A DNA stretch of 64,000 nucleotides from Ruminococcus sp. (GTDB lineage: Bacteria; Bacillota_A; Clostridia; Oscillospirales; Ruminococcaceae): assembly GCF_016283395.1 (NCBI RefSeq), contig NZ_JAEEMU010000033.1, positions 1-64,000 on the forward strand. The letters run 5' to 3'. Position 1 is the first letter of the stretch. Each line of letters begins with the position of its first letter. The translations under genes and the position numbers were made by a program. Below, piece by piece: positions 35,258 through 43,877 of the stretch. The notes under the pieces were generated by a model. That model worked only from the letters and a program-made list of their open reading frames with translations. It ran no database searches and was not told the DNA's origin.

Positions 35258-36637
35258 TTATTTTCTTCTCTTCTTGAATGATACGAATGCAAGTGCTGAT
35301 GCAACTAAACCTGCTGAAACAAGTCCTGCGCTGCCTTTATCTCCTGTCTGAGGAGAATTGCTTTTTGCAGTAGCAGCTTTTGTTGTTGTCGTAGCTTTTG
35401 CAGTAGTTTTAGTGGCTTGCTGAGTAGTTTCCGCATCAAGCGCAACAAATTTGATATTATTATCTTTAGCGTGTTTTTCAGCTTCTGAACCCTTATATCC
35501 ATAGATAGTCAGGTTAGTACAGCCCGAAAATGCACTTTCATGGATATATGATACGTTTTTGGGAATGACTACTTTAGTTAGATCAGTGCAGTCCTTAAAA
35601 GCATTATCCAAAATATCAGTAACATTATCAGGAACGGTTATTGAGGTCAGACCTGTACAGCCTTCAAAAGTTTCCAGACCAACTGCGAGCAGACTGCTTG
35701 GAAGGGTTACTGAAGTCAAGCCTGTACAGCCTTTTAAAGTTCCATAAGCAAAATATTTGATACCTTCGGGAAGTTTTACAGAGGTAAGCCCTGTACAGTC
35801 CTCGAAGATATAATGTCCCATTTCCAAAACAGTGTCAGGGATAGTTACCTCGGTCAAACCGCTGCAGCCTGAAAAAGCATCATTTTCAATTAAATCAACA
35901 CTGTCGGGGATAGCTACAGATGTCATACCTGTACAACCTGCAAAAGCTTTGCCGCTGATACACTTGATACCATCAGGGATAACGATTGCTGTGTTTTCAG
36001 GCATTGTTCCCTTATATTTAAATAAGGTCTTTCCGAGGATTATCATTCCGTCAGGCTGATCGTCGTACCACTTTGTATTTTCAAATGCATTATGCATAAC
36101 ATACTCCAGTCCGTCAGGAATATTTATCGACTCTAATGCAGTACAGTTTTTAAATGCTTCATAATCAATGTACTTAATACTTTCAGGCAGAGTAACTGAT
36201 TTTAAGTTGGTGCAATCCATGAAAAGGCTGTGTGATATCTCTTCAACGCCCTCGGGAATGGTTATGGACGTTAAACCCGTACATTTCTCAAAAGCTGACA
36301 TTGCAATTGATTTGATACCGTCGGGGATAGTGACCGAAGTTACATCAGCACGATTATAGAATGCATTGCCTGATATTCCTGTAACTTTTTTGCCGTTGAT
36401 CTCAGAAGGGATAACAACTTCTGTGGCAGTACCTGTATACCTGCCGATATAGGTATCACCATGTTCTGTTACTTTATACTCAAATGATGTGTTTTCGTCA
36501 ACTTCATAGGTGCCTCGTTCAACGATGTTAACTGCTGTAATTGCTGAGCATCGGTCTTTAACGGTGTTATTTAACATACAACATGAACCAACGATCGCAA
36601 GTGACATAATAAATGGTATTGCTTTTTTCATTTTCAT
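35258..36637 (-). CDS. BspA-type leucine-rich-repeat surface protein with a sortase-like C-terminus
   Basis: The protein is 459 residues from the ATG (product MKMKKAIPFIM) that lies six bases after AAGGAGC. A signal peptide is followed by about eleven LRR_5 repeats of roughly 23 residues, such as GLTSITIPEGVEEISHSLF and GLTEVTIPDTVLEMGHYIF. A Thr/Lys/Ala-rich linker, the motif SPQTGD, a hydrophobic helix and a basic tail (FKKRRK) form a cell-wall sorting-like end. BspA proteins bind host or bacterial partners; here surface adhesion is plausible but unproven. Confidence 0.88.
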   Translation of the reverse strand: MKMKKAIPFIMSLAIVGSCCMLNNTVKDRCSAITAVNIVERGTYEVDENTSFEYKVTEHGDTYIGRYTGTATEVVIPSEINGKKVTGISGNAFYNRADVTSVTIPDGIKSIAMSAFEKCTGLTSITIPEGVEEISHSLFMDCTNLKSVTLPESIKYIDYEAFKNCTALESINIPDGLEYVMHNAFENTKWYDDQPDGMIILGKTLFKYKGTMPENTAIVIPDGIKCISGKAFAGCTGMTSVAIPDSVDLIENDAFSGCSGLTEVTIPDTVLEMGHYIFEDCTGLTSVKLPEGIKYFAYGTLKGCTGLTSVTLPSSLLAVGLETFEGCTGLTSITVPDNVTDILDNAFKDCTDLTKVVIPKNVSYIHESAFSGCTNLTIYGYKGSEAEKHAKDNNIKFVALDAETTQQATKTTAKATTTTKAATAKSNSPQTGDKGSAGLVSAGLVASALAFVSFKKRRK

Positions 36638-36784
36638 AACTTTGCTCCTTATCGTTTTATTTGGTTTCATTCCTTAATACTTCTATGAATTCTGCATCAG
36701 GATCAAAAGAGGGATATTTGATACAGTACAGTTATCCATATATTTATTAGACGATATAAATAGAGAAAACTACGCGCTATCCAT

Positions 36785-36814
36785 ATTATATACTGCACTA
36801 TCACCCGAAGTCAA
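36785..36814 (-). promoter_or_regulatory. Promoter of the LRR gene
   Basis: TTGACT (36809-36814), 18 bases, TATAAT (36785-36790), leaving a leader of about 140 bases before the ATG. Confidence 0.65.
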
Positions 36815-36897
36815 GCAGGAATATGTTAACAATTTCCCAAGATAACGGGGAATTGCCGTATCATTCTATTAATATAAATACTGAGCCAAATCGGTAT

Positions 36898-37629
36898 TCA
36901 GCGCACATCATAATAAAAGCTATCCGCAGCCTGACGGTCTTTTCCGCTAAAAATACGTTTCGTCAGTTTACGGTTCTTTATAAGATACCAGTCACCGAAT
37001 TCATCAAATTTTCGCGAAGAAGTCATGATATATGATCGTTTCAGTGTTCCGTATTTCTTGCCTCTCTGTTTGCCCAGTTTCTTTAAGCGAACAGCGAAAT
37101 CCATATCCTCAAGACTTACCAGACTCTCGTCAAATCCGTTTACAGCTTCAAAGTCATGCTTGTAGAACCAGAACATAGCACCGCTTAAAAATCCGCCGTT
37201 TTTTATCATAACAGGCAGAAGCTTCAAAAGGACATACATTGACGAAACAGCTATACCCCAGGACATTCTCTCAAATTTCGGATTAGTGCCGCCGCCGATA
37301 TATTTTCCGCTTTCAAGTCGTTCTCTTATTTCAACAAAGGAATATTTTGTCATAAGACTGTCTGCGTCGATCGTTACCACTATCTCCCCTTTTGTAGCCT
37401 TAACACCTGTATTCCTGATAGCAGCGATACATTTGTCATCATTTATAATCACTTTCGCACCGTAGTGTTTTGCAATCGCACAGGTCCTATCGGTACATCT
37501 GTTTGCCACCACAATTATTTCAACTCTTTCAGGTTTAACATATTTAGATGCACTGATAACAGCACGAAGACATCTGCCAATATACTTTTCTTCATTATGA
37601 GCAGGAATAACAACAGAAAATTTTATCAT
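36898..37629 (-). CDS. Family 2 glycosyltransferase
   Basis: The protein is 243 residues from the ATG (product MIKFSVVIPAHNEEKYIGRC); the TTG two codons upstream is too close to the AGGGGGG site. It has the GT-A fold start VVIPAHNEEKYIGRCLRAV, the metal-binding DAD in VVTIDADSL, and the acceptor-side block GFDESLVSLEDMDFAVRL. It transfers a sugar from a nucleotide donor to an unknown acceptor in the cytoplasm. It is monocistronic and unlinked to a polysaccharide cluster. Confidence 0.88.
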   Translation of the reverse strand: MIKFSVVIPAHNEEKYIGRCLRAVISASKYVKPERVEIIVVANRCTDRTCAIAKHYGAKVIINDDKCIAAIRNTGVKATKGEIVVTIDADSLMTKYSFVEIRERLESGKYIGGGTNPKFERMSWGIAVSSMYVLLKLLPVMIKNGGFLSGAMFWFYKHDFEAVNGFDESLVSLEDMDFAVRLKKLGKQRGKKYGTLKRSYIMTSSRKFDEFGDWYLIKNRKLTKRIFSGKDRQAADSFYYDVR

Positions 37630-37684
37630 ATCCAAGGCACCCCCCTAATCTCCGATTTGTCATATTAACATTTTTGACATTAAC

Positions 37685-37714
37685 ATTATACAATGCTCGG
37701 CTGCCAAAAGTCAA
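37685..37714 (-). promoter_or_regulatory. Promoter of the glycosyltransferase gene
   Basis: TTGACT (37709-37714), 18 bases, TATAAT (37685-37690), the same layout as the LRR gene promoter. Confidence 0.65.
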
Positions 37715-37757
37715 GTAAAAATATATGAACAAGCCCGCACAGCATGGACTTTCTGTA

Positions 37758-37786
37758 TTGTTTTTTCGCAGCAGACATGATATAAT
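37758..37786 (+). promoter_or_regulatory. Promoter of the CPBP-XRE operon
   Basis: TTGTTT (37758-37763), 17 bases, TATAAT (37781-37786). Confidence 0.6.
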
Positions 37787-37792
37787 GTATTT

Positions 37793-37978
37793 AGAAACAC
37801 TTTAAGAGCACATTTTAGAATTTGGCTATTTATAGCCAATGCAACGGCAGTTAACACGATTGTTAATCCCCGTTGACGGATTTCCAAGGGCAGTTGGTAG
37901 ACTTCTCCGAGCTGAAATGATACTATGGATTCATCAGGAAAACACTATCGCCAAGCGATAGAACAGGAGGAATCTATT
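37793..37978 (+). promoter_or_regulatory. Structured leader of the CPBP-XRE operon
   Basis: The leader of about 185 bases has three clear hairpins: TTGGCTA/TAGCCAA (37822-37839); a nested stem CAACGG plus TTAACA pairing with TGTTAA plus CCGTTG (37842-37875); and CTATCGC/GCGATAG (37945-37961), which ends four bases before the AGGAGG ribosome binding site. I do not recognise a named riboswitch class. Confidence 0.55.
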
Positions 37979-38902
37979 ATGAAAAGTATCATCAAAAAAA
38001 TCAGTCCGTTCAACAACAGAACGGATATGCCGACTGCAATGCTCGTAATAAAAATAATGTTGTCGTTCATTTTGTGCTATTGGGCAGGCTTGCTTCTTGC
38101 TGAGGGACTTATTATAGGCGTGATGTTCGCCTGCGGAAAAAACTTCATGCAGGGCGAAATGTTCAGCGACACTATCATGGATCTGCTCAAATACTATGGC
38201 ATGATAGTTATTATAGGAGTAAGCGTCCTCTACTGGAAGCTTATAGGAAAAAGAAAACTCTCAGAAATGGGAGTGACAAAACATATCAGCGGCTGGTTTA
38301 TGGGTGCTCTGATCGGCGCAGGACTGCTGACTGTCTGCGTTGCTTCGGTCACTCTCACTGGCAGTATCAGATTTGAGGGTGTGTTCAGTAACCCCGACAT
38401 CTCCATGATATTGCTTATGCTTTGCGGATTTGTCATTCAGGGAGCTGCCGAAGAGTTCCTTTGCCGAGGGCTCGTTCTCTGCTCGCTCAAGGACAAAGTG
38501 CCGCTTCCCGTCGCTGTTGCAGTCAGCACACTGACATTCATTTATCCGCATTGGAGTACGCTTAGTGTATTTGAGCCGCAGTACGTTTTCTCGGGACTGC
38601 TGTGCTTAGTCGTTATCTCATGCGTATTTTCATTCATTACGCTCCGCACCAAGAGCATATGGTCAGCCTGCGGACTTCATTCTGTGTGGAATTTTTGTCT
38701 GAGCTGTGTTCTCGGACTCAACCTCAGCGGCAGCGAGGGAGCTTCAACTGCACTCATAAACATGAAAAGCATTGGCAGCAATCTCCTCAACGGCGGCAAA
38801 TACGGCATAGAAGCAAGCATTATAGCCGATATAGTGATATCTGCGGCAGCTGTACTGCTGTGGCTCATGTATAAAAAGAATAATACAGAAAGGCAGGCGT
38901 GA
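37979..38902 (+). CDS. CPBP-family intramembrane protease
   Basis: The protein is 307 residues from the ATG placed eight bases after AGGAGG (an ATG at 37925 lies upstream of the leader hairpin and is unlikely). About eight helices are present. The CPBP/Abi motifs are AAEEFLCRG (EExxxR), a His in IYPHWS, and LHSVWNF. Such proteins process prenylated peptides or act in bacteriocin immunity and stress. Three bases separate it from an XRE regulator gene, so the two form an operon. The gene at 59080 is a paralogue. Confidence 0.9.
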   Translation: MKSIIKKISPFNNRTDMPTAMLVIKIMLSFILCYWAGLLLAEGLIIGVMFACGKNFMQGEMFSDTIMDLLKYYGMIVIIGVSVLYWKLIGKRKLSEMGVTKHISGWFMGALIGAGLLTVCVASVTLTGSIRFEGVFSNPDISMILLMLCGFVIQGAAEEFLCRGLVLCSLKDKVPLPVAVAVSTLTFIYPHWSTLSVFEPQYVFSGLLCLVVISCVFSFITLRTKSIWSACGLHSVWNFCLSCVLGLNLSGSEGASTALINMKSIGSNLLNGGKYGIEASIIADIVISAAAVLLWLMYKKNNTERQA

Positions 38903-38905
38903 AAT

Positions 38906-39301
38906 ATGGAGTTCAATAATAAACTTTATGAACTGCGCAAGCAGAAAGGCTTATCTCAGGAGGAGCTTGCTAACCGTCTTAACGTATCAAGACAGACTGT
39001 TTCAAAGTGGGAGGTCGGCGACTCCACCCCCGATATGGAAAAGCTTATCGCCATGAGCGACCTGTTCGGCATATCACTGGACGAACTGATACTTAACAAA
39101 ACTCCAGAACCTGCGCAAACTGTTCAAGCTCCTGCTCAGTCTGAGCTTTACAAAGATATCAAAGAAAAAGTACTGACCGATGAAAATAAGAAAAAAGCGA
39201 AAAAAGGCGCAAAAATAGCACTTATAATCTTAGGAGCTATCCTTGCAATTGATGTAATATCCTTTGCTGTCTATGTCGCTATCAACGGATTTCCCAAATA
39301 A
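38906..39301 (+). CDS. XRE-family regulator with a C-terminal membrane helix
   Basis: The protein is 131 residues. A helix-turn-helix domain (YELRKQKGLSQEELANRLNV, then SRQTVSKWEVGDSTPDMEKL) is followed by a linker, a Lys-rich stretch and one helix (IALIILGAILAIDVISFAVY). The domain should bind DNA while tethered to the membrane. Linked to a membrane protease, it could be released or modulated by it, which is a hypothesis. Confidence 0.92.
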   Translation: MEFNNKLYELRKQKGLSQEELANRLNVSRQTVSKWEVGDSTPDMEKLIAMSDLFGISLDELILNKTPEPAQTVQAPAQSELYKDIKEKVLTDENKKKAKKGAKIALIILGAILAIDVISFAVYVAINGFPK

Positions 39302-39349
39302 AAACACCTGCTCAACTGTGATACTCATTATAGAAGTTTATAAAATTAT

Positions 39350-39598
39350 AAGGGACGCCTTCTCTTGCAAGGCACCCTAATCGGGTCCGTCCTCTCTGTC
39401 GCGTTGCGACATCTCCCCACCCTGTGGGGAGTCACCCTCTTCCGAAAACAATTCACTGAATTGTTTTCGGAATTCACCCTTGCGATGCGCCTTCGTATTA
39501 TTTCGCTGTTCTATGAAAACTTTGAACAGCGACCAAAGGCTTTGCCTCTGGACTCCACCAAAGGAACACAGTCCCTTTGGAATCCCGTTCATACTCTC
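39350..39598. repeat. Dispersed hairpin-rich repeat, copy B
   Basis: Stems are GTCGC/GCGAC (39398-39410), CTCCCCAC/GTGGGGAG (39413-39431), CCGAAAACAATT and its complement (39442-39470), CGCTGTTC/GAACAGCG (39504-39531), and CCAAAGG/CCTTTGG (39558-39580). It shares the order and linkers of copy A at 18047-18262 (AAGGGA-CGCCTT, GAATTCACCCTT, TGGAATCCC) but most arms differ in sequence. Confidence 0.75.
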
Positions 39599-39637
39599 AA
39601 CAAGTTTTTTTGTGAATCATAACTTAAATAATCAATT

Positions 39638-39668
39638 AGCCCCGAAGCAGTTCAAATGCATCGGGGCT
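39638..39668 (-). terminator. Hairpin terminator between the XRE and Nudix genes
   Basis: AGCCCCGA/TCGGGGCT (39638-39645 with 39661-39668), next to the Nudix-like stop; the flanks are T-rich on both strands, so it may act in either direction. Confidence 0.6.
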
Positions 39669-39676
39669 TGTTCATT

Positions 39677-40471
39677 TTATTCATTTTCGATAAGCTTCTT
39701 TGTGAACAGTTTGGACGGACGATGACCTGCTCCGCCCTCAATATCTCCTGTCTCCTCGACATAGGGAGCTATTTTTCGTCTGAAATTCGCCATTAACAGC
39801 TTTTTGTCAAGTATAGCTTCATATATCTGCTGCAAATCAGTGAGCGTGAATTTCTCGGGCAGCAGTCTGAAAGCCGCATAGGGCTTCTCAAGGCTGCTTC
39901 TCAGCTTTAACAGCGCATTTACGATTATCTCGGCATGGTCGAACGCAAGGCTGTTCTTAGGTATTTCAGCTTCTGCGGACTGATTATACAGCTCATTTGT
40001 ATTATTTATCCTTACCTCAGAAACGTATTCCCTGCCGTCATCGCCTGTAAGAACAAGAGTATGTCTGCCCTCAGACTCTTTCAGCGATACCTCATACCAC
40101 TCCGCATTCTTTTCTATTGCAGTCTTTGTGTAGTCTATGACAGTCCAGTAGCAGCATGAGATTATCCAGCCTCTCGGGTCTCTGCCATATCTCGAAAGAT
40201 TGCAAAGCAGCGACAGCGGCGGACAGTCCACGCCTGTTTTCTCTTTGAGCTTGCGGAATGCAGTCTCCTCTATAGTCTCCTGACGGCAGCAAAATCCGCC
40301 CGGAAGTGAAAGCATTTTGTCAAAGGGCTCTTCCGTACGCTTTATAAGAAGTACCGAAAGCACAGGCTTTGAAAGGTGTCTGTAGCTTTCGCTGCTGCTC
40401 TTGCGGACGGTAAATACCACAATATCCGCAGCCACAGACGGTCTGTCATATTTTGTTATATCGTAATCCAT
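39677..40471 (-). CDS. NrtR-like regulator: degenerate Nudix domain plus winged helix
   Basis: The protein is 264 residues. The Nudix-like domain (about 1-180) has the box at residues 58-81 as GGFCCRQE, TIEETAF, RKLKEKTGV. Compared with the REUXEEXGU consensus, both key glutamates after Arg73 and Glu77 are lysines (K74, K78), so hydrolysis is unlikely. The C-terminal part (TLTDLQQIYEAILDKK, then NFRRKIAPYVEETGDIEG) matches the winged helix of NrtR-type repressors. NrtR proteins sense ADP-ribose and often control neighbouring genes. Here the gene is divergent from the J-domain/VWA/PurA-like operon, the likely target. Confidence 0.82.
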   Translation of the reverse strand: MDYDITKYDRPSVAADIVVFTVRKSSSESYRHLSKPVLSVLLIKRTEEPFDKMLSLPGGFCCRQETIEETAFRKLKEKTGVDCPPLSLLCNLSRYGRDPRGWIISCCYWTVIDYTKTAIEKNAEWYEVSLKESEGRHTLVLTGDDGREYVSEVRINNTNELYNQSAEAEIPKNSLAFDHAEIIVNALLKLRSSLEKPYAAFRLLPEKFTLTDLQQIYEAILDKKLLMANFRRKIAPYVEETGDIEGGAGHRPSKLFTKKLIENE

Positions 40472-40499
40472 AATAGCCTCCAGCGATAATATCTAATTA

Positions 40500-40529
40500 A
40501 TAATAACACATATCATGCTCCCCTGTCAA
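40500..40529 (-). promoter_or_regulatory. Promoter of the NrtR-like gene
   Basis: TTGACA (40524-40529), 18 bases, TATTAT (40500-40505), about 30 bases before the ATG. Confidence 0.65.
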
Positions 40530-40619
40530 TATGCAGCTTCGCTTTGTACACTCTGCACATAGATAATATCGTTCTGATAATAACTGCTTGTTGTAAACAG
40601 AGAAACCGCATCATAATCA

Positions 40620-40659
40620 TTGACAAATCAAGTTGTTAATGCTATTATGATAGTAACAA
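40620..40659 (+). promoter_or_regulatory. Promoter of the J-domain/VWA/PurA-like operon with an overlapping inverted repeat
   Basis: TTGACA (40620-40625), 17 bases, TATTAT (40643-40648). The -10 lies inside an inverted repeat: TTGTTA (40633-40638) with TAACAA (40654-40659), plus inner CTAT/ATAG. This is a good position for a repressor, possibly the divergent NrtR-like protein. Confidence 0.6.
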
Positions 40660-40737
40660 AAGGATATTAATTCAAACATCTTTTATTTTTAAGCTTTGAT
40701 AATATCATTTTGATTATAACGTAAGGAGGGAGTAAAT

Positions 40738-41709
40738 ATGGATATATCCGATATTCTGAAATGCAAGTGCTGCTGCGACATATTCCCCGAGGATATAAAC
40801 CTCGCTCAGCCGCTCTATATGGCACTGATGCTGAAATATCACCCTGACAAGTGCAGCGATCCGCGAGCGTCAGAAGCTTCGGCAGTAATAAATGAGCTGT
40901 ACGGCAAGCTGAAAAGGTCGTACACCTGTAAGGAAAAGCTGTTCCGCTGCGGAAGTCAGGCTCTCGAGATAAAGTATCTCATGGAAATAAAACAGGAATA
41001 CGGCGCGGAATACATCGGCGACAGAAATGTTTATCTTTTTATCAGCGATGAATTTACCGACTGCTTCATCAATTCGGAAGCACGGACAGACCTTTTCTTC
41101 AAGGAATATCTTCCCCAACAGATACTGGCACAGGCTGAGGTATTTCTGCCGCTGGTATCGCGGATATTCAACACCGATGACGGACTGCTCATAGAGACCT
41201 GCAAGCGTACAGGAGAGCTTCCCCTTTCAAGGATAGTGGATTTCTACGGAGGACGCCTCGATCATCGACATGCCGCATGGATGATATCCCGTCTGCTCGG
41301 AATATGCTGTTATGCAGAGGCAAAAGGGATAGTCTGGAACTGTCTCACCGAGGAAAATCTCCTTATTGATCCTGCCGAGCATACAGTGAGAGTCGGCGGA
41401 GGCTGGTGGTTCGCGGCAAATGAGGGGCACAAGATGACAGGAGTGCAGTCGAGGGTATACGAGTCTTTTTCATCACTTACAAAGACTGACGGTATCGCAC
41501 GGCATATCAACGATCTTGAGAGCGTAAAGGCTATAGCGAGAAGGCTGCTGCCTGACGAAGCTCCGTCTGCCATAAGGGATTATGCCGAAAGCATATGCAG
41601 CAGCTCTGCTTTCGAGGAAATGGAAAAATGGGAAGAGGCAATAATCAAGGGGTACGGTGAAAGAAAATTCACACACATGAATGTCAGACTGCCTGATATT
41701 GCAGGCTGA
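40738..41709 (+). CDS. J-domain fused to a kinase-like (pseudokinase) domain
   Basis: The protein is 323 residues. A cysteine cluster (CKCCC, residues 9-13) precedes a short J-like helix pair with the HPD motif (KYHPDKCSD, H35-P36-D37). From about residue 150 the chain follows a Ser/Thr kinase C-lobe: AAWMISRLLGICCYAEAKGI, then WNCLTEENLLID and VRVGGGWWF. These line up with HRDLKPENILID and the DFG region, but HRD is W200-N201-C202 and DFG is G220-G221-G222; only the Asn (207) is kept. It is probably catalytically dead and may bind a nucleotide or partner. It heads a three-gene operon with VWA and PurA-like genes. Confidence 0.72.
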   Translation: MDISDILKCKCCCDIFPEDINLAQPLYMALMLKYHPDKCSDPRASEASAVINELYGKLKRSYTCKEKLFRCGSQALEIKYLMEIKQEYGAEYIGDRNVYLFISDEFTDCFINSEARTDLFFKEYLPQQILAQAEVFLPLVSRIFNTDDGLLIETCKRTGELPLSRIVDFYGGRLDHRHAAWMISRLLGICCYAEAKGIVWNCLTEENLLIDPAEHTVRVGGGWWFAANEGHKMTGVQSRVYESFSSLTKTDGIARHINDLESVKAIARRLLPDEAPSAIRDYAESICSSSAFEEMEKWEEAIIKGYGERKFTHMNVRLPDIAG

Positions 41710-41736
41710 AAATAAAAATACACAGGAGGTAAAAAT

Positions 41737-42645
41737 ATGGGACACGGTGCATGGAGCTCAGCAGACTGGAAAAGATATTCGTCTGCAAAGATCACAGGAA
41801 AAAAGGTAAATGACATCTACAGAGCGACAAAAATTGATCCGAAATATGATCCGCAAAGGATAAATGTGAGAGAAAGCTGCGATTCGGAGGATCACCCGAT
41901 AACAACTCCTATTATAATAGGTCTTGATGTTACAGGTTCAATGAGCGACCTGCTCAATGTTACAGCTCAGAAGCTGGGTGAAATGGTAAAGGATATACTT
42001 GAACGTCAGCCCGTAGAAGGTCCGCAGATAATGTTCTGCGCCGTGGGCGACTCAAGATGCGACCGTTCACCTTTACAGGCTACGCAGTTCGAGTCTGATA
42101 TACGTATAGCAAGCCAGCTCACAGACCTATGGTTCGAGAAAGGCGGCGGCGGAAACGGCTTCGAGAGCTATCCGCTGGTATGGTATTTCGCAGCAAACAA
42201 GACAAAGACGGACGCATGGGAAAAGCGTCAGAAAAAGGGCGTGATATTCACTCTCGGCGATGACGGCTACCCCGAAAAGCTTCTGAAACAGGAGATAGAG
42301 AGAGTATTCGGTGATAATGTAAGGGAGGACATAGATACAGCCGCGCTCCTTTCACAGGTGAGCAGACGTTACGATGTGTTCCACCTTATGGTAATGGACG
42401 GACGAAACGAACAGGTGGTAAAGCTGCCGAAATGGCGCAGACTCATGGGTGAAAGGGCAATATCCGTAACTAATGTGAATGCTATCCCCGAGATAATAGT
42501 TTCGCTTCTGGAAAGCGTTGCAGGAAGAGATACAGAGGATATCATCAATTCATGGGACGGTGATACACAGCTTGCTGTAAGGGACGCTCTCGGCGGACTA
42601 CCTGCACGGAAAAGGGGGCTGCTGAGCAGCATAATAAGATTTTGA
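41737..42645 (+). CDS. VWA-domain protein
   Basis: The protein is 302 residues. The metal-ion (MIDAS) motif is DVTGSMSD (D64, T66, S68), a DxTxS variant. A Gly-rich loop (EKGGGGNGFESYP) and FTLGDDGYPEKLL complete the fold. There is no signal peptide or membrane helix, so it is cytoplasmic. VWA proteins of this kind work as adaptors in multi-protein systems; vWA-kinase pairs occur in TerY-P type modules. It sits 27 bases after the J/pseudokinase gene and just before the PurA-like gene. Confidence 0.85.
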   Translation: MGHGAWSSADWKRYSSAKITGKKVNDIYRATKIDPKYDPQRINVRESCDSEDHPITTPIIIGLDVTGSMSDLLNVTAQKLGEMVKDILERQPVEGPQIMFCAVGDSRCDRSPLQATQFESDIRIASQLTDLWFEKGGGGNGFESYPLVWYFAANKTKTDAWEKRQKKGVIFTLGDDGYPEKLLKQEIERVFGDNVREDIDTAALLSQVSRRYDVFHLMVMDGRNEQVVKLPKWRRLMGERAISVTNVNAIPEIIVSLLESVAGRDTEDIINSWDGDTQLAVRDALGGLPARKRGLLSSIIRF

Positions 42646-42655
42646 GGTGATAAAT

Positions 42656-43858
42656 ATGAAAAAAGCATATGCGGTCATAGGAGCTAATTTCGGCGATGAA
42701 GGAAAAGGACTTATGACAGATCTTTTCTGCCGACTCGGAGACAAGGTGATAAACATAAGAAGCAACGGCGGCGCACAGGCAGGACATACCGTATGCACAG
42801 CCGACGGCAAAAGACACGTCTTTTCACACATAGGTTCAGGCTGCTTTGCAGGTGCTGACACATATCTTTCCGAGTATTTTATCCTTAACCCTATGCTTTT
42901 TTCAAAAGAGGCAACTGCACTCGGATACTGCATGGGAAATAATTTCATCGACAGCCGATGCATGGTAACTCTCCCCTGCGATATGCTCCTTAATCAGTTC
43001 GCAGAGACAGTCCGCGGCAAAAGCCGTCACGGCAGCTGCGGTGTAGGCATATTCGAGACAATAGTCAGAAATCGTGACAGCAGATACGCAATACGGTACA
43101 AGGATATGCTCAAAGCCGACAGACAGGCACTGACAGCTATGATAAGCACAATAAATATGAAGTACTGCCCCGAAAGAGCAGCAAAGCTGGGCATCACAGG
43201 CAAAGCCAAAAAGGAGCTTATGAATATATTAGCCAATGAAATACTGACCGAAAACTATATCGACGACCTTTACGCTATGGCAAGGCTTAGCCGCGAAGCC
43301 GACGAGCAGATCATCGAGGAATATGATACAGCTGTATTTGAGGGCGCACAGGGACTTATGCTGGATCAGGACAGAGAGGATTATTTCCCTAATCTTACTC
43401 CCTCAAGCACAGGTATGAAGAATATCCGCGCCATACTTGACAGGCTGGAAAAGCGTGATACTGAGATATGCTACGTTACAAGGTCGTTCTTCACACGCCA
43501 CGGCGCAGGCAGGTTCGACACGGAATCAACGGATATAGCAGCTTTATTCAGGCTTTTCGACAAGACCAACGCTCCCAATGAGTATCAGGGAAATTTCAGA
43601 TACGGCTGGTTTGATCTTCCCGAATTCATGGCTTCACTGGCACTTGACAGGAAGTACATTGCAGAGGGTGAAAAAGTATCCATAGCCGTTACTCACCTCG
43701 ATATGACAGATGATATGATAATTTGTCCCACAGGCAGGCTCATGCCCGAAGATATCTCTTATATGGCTGTCGCAGATAAGCTGTATAAAGTAAGCGGTGA
43801 AACTGCCGACGACGTTATATGTCAGGAAGTAATGGAGAAAGCCCTGTCACGCAGATGA
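42656..43858 (+). CDS. Divergent adenylosuccinate synthetase-family protein
   Basis: The protein is 400 residues from the ATG after GAGGTG; the upstream GTG is less likely. PurA landmarks remain: GANFGDEGKG with the catalytic Asp (D14), QAGHTV with the catalytic His (H44), and the guanine-site THLDM. Others are altered: the Asn before Ala-Gly-His is Gln41, and the Arg-rich loop GRPRRCGW of true PurA is GNFRYGW. It may ligate aspartate, or another amine, to a different purine substrate. Its place in a J/pseudokinase/VWA operon, not with purine genes, argues against the housekeeping role. Confidence 0.8.
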   Translation: MKKAYAVIGANFGDEGKGLMTDLFCRLGDKVINIRSNGGAQAGHTVCTADGKRHVFSHIGSGCFAGADTYLSEYFILNPMLFSKEATALGYCMGNNFIDSRCMVTLPCDMLLNQFAETVRGKSRHGSCGVGIFETIVRNRDSRYAIRYKDMLKADRQALTAMISTINMKYCPERAAKLGITGKAKKELMNILANEILTENYIDDLYAMARLSREADEQIIEEYDTAVFEGAQGLMLDQDREDYFPNLTPSSTGMKNIRAILDRLEKRDTEICYVTRSFFTRHGAGRFDTESTDIAALFRLFDKTNAPNEYQGNFRYGWFDLPEFMASLALDRKYIAEGEKVSIAVTHLDMTDDMIICPTGRLMPEDISYMAVADKLYKVSGETADDVICQEVMEKALSRR

Positions 43859-43877
43859 ACTGCTCTATCGCAAAACA

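Noticed and set aside
37793..37978. Known riboswitch upstream of the CPBP gene
   Set aside because: The three hairpins match no class I can recognise (c-di-GMP, fluoride, preQ1, THF and guanidine considered), so I describe it only as a structured leader.
42656..43858. Identity as phage-type PurZ (diaminopurine synthesis)
   Set aside because: The catalytic Asp replaced in PurZ proteins is present here, and no phage genes are nearby.
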